Assembly (NCBI GenBank): GCA_947495685.1 | Contig: CANLZY010000032.1 | Coordinates: forward strand, 1 to 55,750 | DNA: 55,750 bases | DNA from: an uncultured Tropicimonas sp. | Lineage (GTDB): Bacteria; Pseudomonadota; Alphaproteobacteria; Rhodobacterales; Rhodobacteraceae | Direction: 5' to 3' | Part shown: positions 1 through 8,404 of the stretch, piece after piece | Numbering within the stretch: the stretch's first letter is position 1 | How the letters are laid out: every line of letters starts with the position of its first letter | Program-made: the position numbers and the translations under genes | Notes under the pieces: model-generated | The model's database searches: none | Told to the model about the DNA's origin: nothing | The model's input: the letters and a program-made list of their open reading frames with translations, nothing else

Positions 1-172
1 CTGGCCAACTCGCTGACCGTCTGCTCGCCCGTCACAGCCTCCAACGCGACCCTGGCCTTGAACTCCGGGGGGTGTTGCTTCCGTTTCGACATCCCTGATC
101 TCCTTCGTGTTGAAGATCAGCAGACAACAAATCGTAGCTTGCGTCAGTGTCCGGTTTTCGGGGGGTAGCTCA
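1..172 (-). mobile_element. IS3-family element, left-hand end with partial transposase OrfA
   Basis: On the minus strand an ATG at 92 opens a frame reading MSKRKQHPPEFKARVALEAV and continues off the window edge. This is the start of an IS3-family OrfA, the helix-turn-helix DNA-binding subunit made before the OrfAB frameshift. An AAGGAGAT ribosome binding site lies just upstream. The non-coding leader runs to about 172, where a sequence with a CCCCCC run followed by an AAACCGGACAC-type end looks like the terminal inverted repeat. The leader and the protein start both resemble the decayed copy at 18.13 kb, with about two thirds of the first 30 residues identical. The remainder lies outside the window, so intactness is unknown. 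Confidence 0.8.
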
Positions 173-792
173 GACAACAATGAAAACTCGTACCGCGATG
201 AGGGCATCCGGATTCTTGCCAAGATGTGTCCGGGGATTGCAGGCCCAGTGATCGTCAAGCAGTTCACCTTGTGACCGGTGGCGAGACGTTCCTGGTCGGC
301 ACAATGCCAGTTACGGTGGAGTTTTCACCCTGGTGCACACGGTCCTTCGTCGCCCACGTGGCAGGTGGCCCTGCCCCCATTTGACGAACGCCGCGGAAGC
401 CCCGAACACCAGCACGCCCCGCCTGTCCGAATGAAGGCGTCCGCTTGGCGATAGATGCCGACAAGGCGCTTCGCTCTCGACAGGCATCCAGTCGCCACTG
501 CGGAGATCCAAGAGAGAGCCACCGCCCCCAACACGTACCCAAGCCTGATCAAAAGGTGAGGATGCACGTCCTGTCGGCAATGAGCCCGAGGCCGGGCAAT
601 CCACCACGAGGACGCCCCGCCGAGGCTTTATACCGCGCCGAACGCGATGCACGGGACGCGCCCCTGCCACAGCCCAAGCTGATGCGCGCCGCCCTGTGAG
701 TTGACGTTCACAGTGGCCGTCCGCCAGCGGCCGACGGCAACGGGCGATCCGATCTCAAGCTGCCGCTGGACCATGTCCAACGTCGGAGAGCC
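173..792. other. Intergenic stretch without a recognisable gene
   Basis: About 620 bases between the IS3 end and the AraC-type gene. Short open frames exist on both strands but none has a family resemblance, a good ribosome binding site or coherent composition. I read it as decayed or non-coding DNA next to an insertion element. Confidence 0.5.
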
Positions 793-1614
793 TCAGCCTT
801 GGCGACGCCATTCCGAGGGCGGCATGCCGGCGCGGCGACGAAAGGCGGCGACAAAGGCGGAGGGGCTGGAATACCCCAGTCGTGTGGCGAGCGCCGTGCT
901 GTTCAGCCCATCCTGAAGCCCCTCCAGCGCCAGCACGAAACGCATCCGATCCCGCCATTCGCGCCAGCTCAGACCGGTTCCGGCCGGGAACAGGCGGCTG
1001 AGGGTGCGCTCGCTCGTGCCCACACGTTCCGCGAGCCGCGCGAGGTTCCGAGCGTCTCGGGGCTGCGACAGCAAATGCGCCATGGCGGCCGCCACCCGCC
1101 GATCACGGGCACCGGGCAGGCGCAGGTCGGACCGGTCGAGCCGCGCCATCTCGTCCAGTGCAACCCATGCCAACCGGCGACGCTCCGCAGGGGGCAATGC
1201 ATCCCCGGAACCCGGGGCAAGGCGGCGCGCGATGCCACGGGTCAACGGGGTCGCCCGCACCACGGTCGGGCGCGCGGGCATGCCGGCCCGGGCTGCCTGC
1301 CTGGGGTGGATGTAGAAGATCTGCACCTCCACAGGGCTGCCCATGGCGACCAGGTGGGTTTCCCCGGGGGGGATCCAGATGCCGTGCCGGTCCGGAATGA
1401 ACCACCGGTCGTCGCCGATCTCGACCCGCATCATGCCGTCGAAACAGAAGGCCAACTGGGCGCGCGGCACCTTGACGGGGCCGATCGACATCCCCCCGTC
1501 CAGATGCCCGGCCCATGTCATGAGTGGCTGGCGCGGGTCGCCACAGGCCCCGAGCGTTTCTGTCGGTACTGGGCTGTTCGAGGAAACTGGCGTTAAATCG
1601 ACATGATCTGGCAT
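793..1614 (-). CDS. AraC-family transcriptional regulator
   Basis: A 273-residue protein, the normal length for the family. The N-terminal half (about residues 25-125) is a cupin-type sensing domain with PPGETHLVAMGS. The C-terminal 95 residues form the double helix-turn-helix: ARLAERVGTSERTLSRLF is the first helix pair and ALATRLGYSSPSAFVAAFRR is the second, ending in the family-typical RRAGMPPSEWRR. The start is taken at ATG 1614 (MPDHVDLT); an in-frame ATG at 1632 would add six residues. The open frame extends to 2328, but that extension lies antisense to the transporter and has biased composition. It is divergent from the anion transporter, so control of that gene is likely; the ligand is unknown. 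Confidence 0.85.
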   Translation of the reverse strand: MPDHVDLTPVSSNSPVPTETLGACGDPRQPLMTWAGHLDGGMSIGPVKVPRAQLAFCFDGMMRVEIGDDRWFIPDRHGIWIPPGETHLVAMGSPVEVQIFYIHPRQAARAGMPARPTVVRATPLTRGIARRLAPGSGDALPPAERRRLAWVALDEMARLDRSDLRLPGARDRRVAAAMAHLLSQPRDARNLARLAERVGTSERTLSRLFPAGTGLSWREWRDRMRFVLALEGLQDGLNSTALATRLGYSSPSAFVAAFRRRAGMPPSEWRRQG

Positions 1615-1686
1615 GCTGTCGTTCTCGCACATTGCCCCACCACCCGCTACCCCATGCACCAGATGCAAACGCTCAAGGAGGCCGGC

Positions 1687-3063
1687 ATGGCCCGTTTCAA
1701 GGAAATCGTCGTCGCACTGGTGGTGTTGCTGGCGGTGTGCTGTGCAATCGCGATGCCGATCGGAATGGCCCGCGATCAGGCCGCGATTTTCGGCATCATT
1801 CTCGTCACGCTCAGCTTGTGGGCCACCGGGTTGGTGCCCGGCTACGTTGCCTCGATGTTCTTCTTTGCCGCGCTCCTGCTCACCGGGCTGAGCACGCCGG
1901 ATGTCGTCTTTTCCGGCTTCACCTCGTCGGCGATGTGGCTGATCGTTGCAGGGTTTGTCATTGGCGCGGCGATCACCAGATCCGGTCTTGGCGCGCGGAT
2001 CGGGGGGCTGGCGCAACGTCACCTGTCCGGCAGCTACCCGGTGCTGATCGGCGGGCTGATGCTGGTGTCGATGTTGCTCGGTTTCGTGATGCCCTCCTCG
2101 ATGGGCCGCGCGGCCGTTATGGTGCCGATCGGCATGGCGCTGGCCGACGTGTTGGGTCTGAAGCCCGGAAATGCCGGACGCACGGGCGTTGCCGTGGTGA
2201 TCGCCATCGGCACCAACATGCCGAGCTTCGCGATTCTGCCATCGAACATCCCCAACGTTGTCATGGCGGGCCTGGCCGACCAGCTCTTCAACGTGCAATT
2301 CGGCTATACCGACTACCTGTTGCTGCACTACCCGGTGCTCGGTGTCGCCAAGTCAATCGTGATCGTCGGGCTCGTGCTGATGTTCTTTCCAGCCCGGCTG
2401 ACCGCCTTGCAGAGCCACCCGGACATCCCGGAAACGGCATCCGGCGGGAAGCAGGGCATGTTGCTGGCGATCCTGCTCGTCACGCTGGCCTTCTGGTCGA
2501 CCGACCAGATCCATGGGATCAACCCGGCCTGGATCGGCATGGCAACGGCTCTGGTGTTGATGGTCCCGCAGTTCGGGTTTGTTCCGCCGCCGGCCTTCAA
2601 GTCCGCCATCGATGTCGGCACGCTGTTTTTCATCGCCGGCGCGTTGGCGCTCGGCGTCGAGGCCAACAAGAGCGGCCTGGGCGACATCATCGCACGAGAA
2701 GCCTTTGCCTGGCTGCCCATGCACCCCGGTGCGGATTTCCAGAACTTCATGTCGCTGACGCTGCTCGGGGCCGGCACCTCGATCTTCACGACGATGCCGG
2801 GCGTGCCGGCGGTTCTGACACCGCTTGCACCCGATCTGGCGACGGCCACCGGGTTTTCCCTCGAGGCCGTGCTGATGACACAGGTGGTCGGCTTCTCGAC
2901 CGTCGTCTTTCCCTACCAGGTTGGGCCGTTCATCGTCGCGATGGGCCTTGCCGGAGAGCCGCTTCGTTGGCTCCTGAAGGTTACACTCTCCCTTTGCCTG
3001 CTGACGGTCCTGTTCCTGATACCGCTCGATTTTCTCTGGTGGAAGCTGCTGGGCGTGATCTGA
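1687..3063 (+). CDS. DASS-family (SLC13-like) sodium:anion symporter
   Basis: A 458-residue integral membrane protein with about 11-12 hydrophobic segments. It shows the divalent-anion:sodium symporter pattern: FVMPSSMGRAAVMVPIGMAL followed by AIGTNMPSFAILPSNIPNVV in the first half, and GAGTSIFTTMPGVPAVLTPL in the second, two inverted-repeat hairpins carrying the substrate and sodium sites. I place the start at ATG 1687, preceded by AAGGAGG, rather than the in-frame ATG at 1603, which overlaps the divergent regulator. Family substrates are sulfate or di- and tricarboxylates; the sequence alone does not choose. The sulfatase gene downstream, in opposite orientation, makes a sulfur-related substrate conceivable, but this is inference. 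Confidence 0.85.
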   Translation: MARFKEIVVALVVLLAVCCAIAMPIGMARDQAAIFGIILVTLSLWATGLVPGYVASMFFFAALLLTGLSTPDVVFSGFTSSAMWLIVAGFVIGAAITRSGLGARIGGLAQRHLSGSYPVLIGGLMLVSMLLGFVMPSSMGRAAVMVPIGMALADVLGLKPGNAGRTGVAVVIAIGTNMPSFAILPSNIPNVVMAGLADQLFNVQFGYTDYLLLHYPVLGVAKSIVIVGLVLMFFPARLTALQSHPDIPETASGGKQGMLLAILLVTLAFWSTDQIHGINPAWIGMATALVLMVPQFGFVPPPAFKSAIDVGTLFFIAGALALGVEANKSGLGDIIAREAFAWLPMHPGADFQNFMSLTLLGAGTSIFTTMPGVPAVLTPLAPDLATATGFSLEAVLMTQVVGFSTVVFPYQVGPFIVAMGLAGEPLRWLLKVTLSLCLLTVLFLIPLDFLWWKLLGVI

Positions 3064-3940
3064 AGAGGGAAGGTATTCCGGTCCGGACAGATCCCAGAAT
3101 TGGCCGGGATATCGAGCCGCTGCGGTGCAGATGGTCGTCATCATTCGGCGACACTCCCGTCCTGGATGACCTCCTTCGACAGCATGGCGCACCGGTTTCC
3201 GCCCTTGCACATCGATGATCTGACCAGTGCCGTCATTTCCCGGCGATGTCAGCTTGCCAACCGTCGTGGAGACGAGCCGAGCGAAGCACTTTGGGCGCTG
3301 GTTTCGGACTTTTCTCCATCGGCTAGAAGCGCGTACCGGCGATGGATTCGATGTCGAGTACAGGGCACCGACGGACGTTTGGCTTGTCAGTGCCGACGTC
3401 TTCGGCCACCGGAAGGCAACAGGAAACGGCGTTGCCCACGGCCCGGGTATCCTGCCTATGGGCGGCCTCAGGGGACGCGGTGGTGTCGAGCATCAACGGC
3501 TCCACTTGTGACGATAATCATGCTTCCCGATCCGGTCCCCGATCGCGGTGGCAGGGGCATGGGGCACGCCGTCTACAAGACCCTCCGCATGGGCCGTGGT
3601 TCCGGAAACATCCCCGTCTGCCAAGACCCATGCAAATCCCTGCCAAGCAGGATCAGCCGAGCCGGGCCCCGGATCGCACAGCAGATTACCGACGCATGGC
3701 GTGCATGCCCCCCTGCCGCAGCGGTTGAGTACTGAACTCGCCGAGAATGAACAGAAACTGGGTTTGCTCTTCCACGGCGCCTTGGTCGCCGATCACGCCC
3801 CTCTTCAGGGTGACGTGATCGGCTAGAGCTGTTGTCGCTGTGATCCGTGGTTCTTGCGACGGTTGGCTGCAAATGGCCGCAGTCGCGCCACCGTTGCCAA
3901 CAGCCTGCTCCGCCACTCATCTGGGAACACCAGCGGTTAC
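3064..3940. other. Intergenic stretch, nothing recognisable
   Basis: About 880 bases between the convergent transporter and sulfatase genes. Overlapping short frames exist on both strands, but none continues a recognisable domain and none has a convincing start. It may be old insertion-element debris; I could not assign it. Confidence 0.45.
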
Positions 3941-5590
3941 TCAGTCCGTATCCATCAGGATGACGCCAACCCGAGCCGCATATTCGTCCCGCGCGGTTAT
4001 CAATGTCTTGAGCATGTCCGGTTGCGCTGAGGCAAGATCGATTGTCTCGCCGGAATCGGCTTCGACATCGAACAGCCGCCACTGCCCATCGCCATAGGGT
4101 GGCACGACTGCGACAGCCTTCATCGCCCCCTGGCGCATCCACTTGCCGTTCAGAAGCTCGCCGCCGATGAATCCCTCGGGGCCATAGACCTCCTGTTTGG
4201 CTCCGGTGAGCAGACCGGCCAGCGACGTGCCGAGCATGGGCTCGACGGGCTTGCCGTTGACGGCGCCGGGATGATCGATCCCGGCCATGTCCAGCATGGT
4301 GGGCATCAGGTCGGCGACATAGGTAAAGGCATCGCTCTTGCGCCCGCCCGCGACCCCCGGCCCTGCGATCAGGAGCGGTTCGCGGATGCCACCCTCGTTT
4401 ACCAACATCTTGAACCCGTCAAACGGGCCGGACGAGGCGGCGGCGAGGCCCATGCCATAGGCACAGGCCGAGATGGCGTCACCAACGGTCTCCGGGCTGT
4501 TGTCGAACTGCTTGAACCACTCGCCCTCGGCATTGCCGGGATATTCTTCCGAGTACCAAGGGTTGGAGCCGTTGTCGGAGAGGAAGAAGATGACGGTGTT
4601 ATCCAGCTCACCAATATCATCCAGGAAATCCAGCACTCGCCCGACATGGTAGTCGAAATTGTCGACCATCCCGGCATAGACCTCCATGCCGCGCGCCTCC
4701 AGCGCCTGCGCCCCGGGGGACAGACTGTCCCAGGGGGCGACCTGCGGCTGCATTTCGGAAACCGGCGCTTCGGGCGGAACCAGCCCGCGTTCCTTCGCGG
4801 CAGCGACCCGCCGGGCCCGCAACACCTCGTAGCCCTCGTCATAGACAGAGCTGTTTTTCGACTGCCACGGCTCAGGGACATGGAGCGGGTTATGCGGTGC
4901 CGTGAGGGCGAAATAGCCAAGGAAGGGCTTGCCGTCATCGCGGTTGGACCGGATCGCGTCCATCAGAAAATCGGCATAGCTGCGACTGGAATAGAAGGTC
5001 GCGGACAGTTCGTGAATGCGTTCGCCGTTCAGCGTGAAATAGGCCGGCAATTCCACCTCCATGATGCCGTTCATGTCGTCATAGTGGCTCGCGCCGCTAT
5101 AGAGCATGGCGAGGGTCTGTTCGAAGCCGTGATTATACGGGAAGTAGTCCGGGTCATGGCCGAGGTGCCGTTTGCCAGCCATGTAGGTATGATAGCCGTT
5201 GCCCCACAGCACTTCGGCCAGGGTCACCACCCGGTCGTTCGGGTGGCCTTCGTAACCCGGCTGGCCCACCTGGTTGGGTGCCAGAAGCTCGCCCATGTTG
5301 CCCATCCCGGCAAGATGGTTGTCGGGGCCCGTCAGCAGCATCGAGCGGGTCGGCGAGCAACTGACCGAGGCGTGGAAGGCGGCGAAGAGCAGCGCTTCGG
5401 CGGCGAGCCCATCCTGCGTCGGCGTATCGATCTCGCTGCCATAGGCGCCGAGATCGGTCCAGCCCATGGCATCGACCATGATCAGGAGAAAATTTGGTTG
5501 GCGCTCCTCGGCGACGCCCGTCAACGGCGCGCACTAAACTGCAATCGTTGCCCAGAAACGCGCGTTCCAGATGTGCCGATGCTGGGTCAT
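3941..5590 (-). pseudogene. Arylsulfatase interrupted by an amber codon in its signal peptide
   Basis: The continuous frame from 5524 encodes a type I sulfatase: NFLLIMVDAMGWTDLGAYGS, the formylglycine motif CSPTR, GKRHLG, and the metal-binding LSDNGSN. The probable original start is ATG 5590 after GGGGAGAAAGAC. From there 18 codons (MTQHRHIWNARFWATIAV) lead to TAG at 5534-5536. The same frame then continues CAPLTGVAEERQPNF into the sulfatase. Reading through the TAG gives a good Sec signal peptide ending GVA|EE. Without readthrough, translation could only begin at TTG 5524 and the protein would stay in the cytoplasm. The usual DD pair of metal ligands at the N-terminus reads DA here, a second sign of lost activity. 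Full length would be about 550 residues. Suppression or a sequencing error cannot be excluded. Confidence 0.8.
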
Positions 5591-6534
5591 GTCTTTCTCC
5601 CCTTTTGGCAGGCACCAAACAATGACTGTTCGATACCCCTTGGGTTGGGAGAGCCGCCGGATACCGCAGAATGTCCCCGCCCCCGAGTGACGGGTCAAGG
5701 CGGCGAGGATCGATGTCCCTGCTCTTCTGGCCCGGCAATGACCGGGAGGGTATTTCCGACGCCGTGTCGCAAACAGCGCGCGCGGTGGAAACACCAGTCG
5801 ACATTGTCCTGTTGAGGGTCACTGTTTCCGCAATCGTCCGCTCGATCAGGTCGGATTTTCGGGCCGCATAGCCTTTGTCCAGGCAGGCAACCCGCCCGGA
5901 TTGATTGTCGGGGTGCGTCTTGGCGGTGGTCCGCTGGATTTTCCCCGGCGGTCAGGGCGGCTTCGGTCATGCAGATACGGGCGAGATCGCGCGGGGCGGC
6001 GGTGCCGGACTTTCCCAACAGGCAATCCATGCCCGCGCCAAAGGCCGGGCATCGCAGCCCAGATCGGCACAGGCGCCGACAAAAGGTGGTGGCGCCGGAG
6101 ATCGCGACCGATCTGTCGAAGCTCTCAAAACCGGGCCATTGCCGGCGGGCAGCTTGGTTTGCGCTATGGTGGCGACCTTGGCCCTCGGGCGAGGGACACG
6201 CAGACTGCGGCCAGTGTTGCTCTCGTGGAGATTTCAGGCTTGGGCCAACCTCTTCCGGAGAGCTTCTGATATTCGTTGAACACCGGTCTGGCGCCCGCAT
6301 TTTCAATCGCCCCAAAAATGAGACCGCAAAGAGGAAGACCCAACTATGCCGCTGATATTTATAACTTTTTCACGGAACAGCCAAGCGAGACGCGGCACAA
6401 ACACGCTATAACAGATAGCTCGCGGCCTCCTGGGCCGGAGCGAAAGCCGCAGCAACGCTTCGGCCAATGGCAGCCGTCCGGTATCCGAGGGCATGTTGCT
6501 TTGGTGCGGCTCGTTTACACCACCCAGGTCACCC
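5591..6534. other. Intergenic stretch with possible transposase debris
   Basis: About 940 bases. A minus-strand fragment around 5815-5930 reads LDKGYAARKSDLIERTIAE, which faintly recalls the second catalytic Asp region of DDE transposases, but no other block of such a protein could be joined to it. Otherwise there are no recognisable genes. Confidence 0.3.
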
Positions 6535-7551
6535 TCACTTGCAGACAGGCAATTCGCGCGGCGTCTGTTTCGGCAGGGAGCGTCGCCACTTGTTGATGAT
6601 CGGTTGGAGGTTTCTCTTCGGCCAGAATTTGGGAGAGCCGATTGCCGTCAGACAGGACGCGTTCCAGTAGACCCCGGCCCGCGACAGCGATTTCCCGGTC
6701 TTCACCGCCTTTGCAACAGCGTTGATGTCGCCGGATTCCGGGTAGATGTAGAGCGTCGTCGGGTTCCCCTCCGCCAGCGCCAGGATGTCCCTGGAAGCGG
6801 ATTGGGACCAGGTGGTACAGCCGTTGCTGCGCCCGCTGGTATAATCCACCAGTGTTCCGTAAGGGACGTAGCCCTCCTTGTCGGCATGGGAGCTGTTCGG
6901 ATTCTTGAAGCGGCATTGCTGTTTCACGAAAACCGCCGGGTGCCCGCCGATGGCCCGCTCCCTGGCATTCCTCGTTTCGCCCTCCCCTTCGAACACCAGG
7001 AACGTGCGATAGAACGGCGTTCTCTTGCCCGACTGGCGGAGATAGCCCTTGAAGGACGTCCTGGCCTCGGCCGTCACGTAGGATCCGCCCGCCGTCAGCT
7101 TTGACCCCTCCGCGTTGCTGAAGTGTCGCGCGCATTGCCGGCCGTTCGAGAAATCCGCACGTTGCAGTTTCCGCCCGTTGCCATAGCCCGACGACGTCGC
7201 ACGGAACGACTTCTTCGACTCGCAAATGGTGTAGAACCGGCGCCCCGGCTTGCCGCCCGATGTGCTTGGGCGCGTCGCATCCATGGCAAAGTAGCAGGGG
7301 TTCCTGACATCTCCCTTGCGTAGCTTGCGCTGGTAGAGGTCCCGGGCCCGTTGCAGGACCACAGGGGCGATCTGGCCGTCACCCAGACCGACGTGTTGTT
7401 CCAACCAGGCTGGAATGTCCGAGGCTTTCGCGGCCACCTGCGACGGCAGGGCCCCCGACAAGGAGACACCGAACAGGGCGGCAATGACGAGACGGAGCGA
7501 CTTCAACAACAACGGGCTTTTCTCCTGCCAGACTGACCTCGATATGATCAT
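6535..7551 (-). CDS. Secreted murein L,D-transpeptidase-like protein
   Basis: A 338-residue protein. The start at ATG 7551 follows AGGGGAAA and gives an N-terminal signal sequence (hydrophobic LRLVIAALFGVSLSGAL, cleavage near VAAKA). The C-terminal half resembles the YkuD-like murein L,D-transpeptidase catalytic domain family: GGSYVTAEARTSFKGYLRQS, then GHPAVFVKQQC, and the probable catalytic Cys in GRSNGCTTWS, with an Asn where relatives usually carry His or Arg. Expected role is periplasmic peptidoglycan cross-link modification. The protein is rich in Arg and Ser around residues 90-150, a region I do not recognise. It stands alone between two gene-poor stretches, so context offers no help. 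Confidence 0.6.
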   Translation of the reverse strand: MIISRSVWQEKSPLLLKSLRLVIAALFGVSLSGALPSQVAAKASDIPAWLEQHVGLGDGQIAPVVLQRARDLYQRKLRKGDVRNPCYFAMDATRPSTSGGKPGRRFYTICESKKSFRATSSGYGNGRKLQRADFSNGRQCARHFSNAEGSKLTAGGSYVTAEARTSFKGYLRQSGKRTPFYRTFLVFEGEGETRNARERAIGGHPAVFVKQQCRFKNPNSSHADKEGYVPYGTLVDYTSGRSNGCTTWSQSASRDILALAEGNPTTLYIYPESGDINAVAKAVKTGKSLSRAGVYWNASCLTAIGSPKFWPKRNLQPIINKWRRSLPKQTPRELPVCK

Positions 7552-7804
7552 AGCACAGATTTCCCCTGTGACGGTGGCCATGCCGCGGACGACAGTCAAG
7601 AGTCCGGGAAGCAACCCAACGCCTTCGATCTCAACCGTTGATCGTCACCGACCGCTCCACCAAAGGGCAATCCCTTGACTTCCTAGAAGACATCACCGCG
7701 CGTGGGGCGTCAGTGCTGCGCGCCGCGTTGGTCGCCAATTTGAGGCAGAACCGGGCGATTCAGGTGTCGGGTCATCGGAATCGATCTTTCCGGACTTCCG
7801 GTAT

Positions 7805-8404
7805 TCACCATTGTGCGATGCGGGCAATGACATCGGCCCGACGGACGTCCAGCGCTGTCATCCCGGCAGCGATCCCCGCCCGGAGCCCTTGATCGGAATC
7901 CTCCAGGACCAGGCAGTCGCCCGGGGCGACCCGGAGCCGTTCTGCGGCGAGCAGGAAAATCGCCGGGTCTGGCTTCGGACGCAGCGCCTCCACCACGGTG
8001 ACGACGACTTCGAACAACCCGTCCAGTCCCGCCCCGCGAAGGATTGCGCGGACAACATCCGTTTCCGCATTCGAGCCGACCGCGATTGGCACCTTGCCCT
8101 TGAGCCGTCGCGCCAACGCCGCAACCGGCGGGTTCTCCACGGCGGTGACTTCACCGCGGGTGACCGTGATGGCGCGGCTGTCGGCCGCAAGGCGGCTGCA
8201 GTCCAGTGGAGACTCGTGCTGCGCAGCGAACTCGGCAATCAGGTCGTTTCGGTCCAGACCGGTTCGCGCATCGTACCAGGCCCGGTCCATCCCTGCGCCC
8301 TGACGGGCCAGGGCCGCATTGAAGGCATCGAAATGCAGGCTCGCGGTAAGCGCCAGGGTTCCGTCGCAATCGAATATCACGCCCTTCGCATCAAGCGCCG
8401 TCAT
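7805..8404 (-). CDS. HAD-superfamily phosphatase (beta-phosphoglucomutase/sugar-phosphatase type)
   Basis: A 199-residue haloacid-dehalogenase hydrolase. Motif I is FDCDGTLA with the nucleophilic Asp and acid/base Asp; motif II is the Ser of VGSNAETD; motif III/IV is KPDPAIFLLAAERL followed by VLEDSDQGLRAGIAAGM. The helical cap after motif I puts it in the subclass of beta-phosphoglucomutase and small sugar-phosphate phosphatases. Its ATG lies 14 bases inside the end of the sensor kinase gene, so the two are almost certainly co-transcribed and translationally coupled. The link to a two-component system and an AfuABC-like importer suggests a phosphorylated sugar substrate; this is inference. 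Confidence 0.85.
   Translation of the reverse strand: MTALDAKGVIFDCDGTLALTASLHFDAFNAALARQGAGMDRAWYDARTGLDRNDLIAEFAAQHESPLDCSRLAADSRAITVTRGEVTAVENPPVAALARRLKGKVPIAVGSNAETDVVRAILRGAGLDGLFEVVVTVVEALRPKPDPAIFLLAAERLRVAPGDCLVLEDSDQGLRAGIAAGMTALDVRRADVIARIAQW

Noticed and set aside
1615-2328. N-terminal extension of the AraC-type protein to 511 residues
   Set aside because: The extension is antisense to the transporter and His/Gln/Arg-rich. The family length and a supported ATG argue for 1614.
5695-6315. Possible IS5-type transposase remnant on the minus strand
   Set aside because: Only one weak block (LDKGYAARKSDL) resembles a DDE region, and no neighbouring block in any frame supports it.
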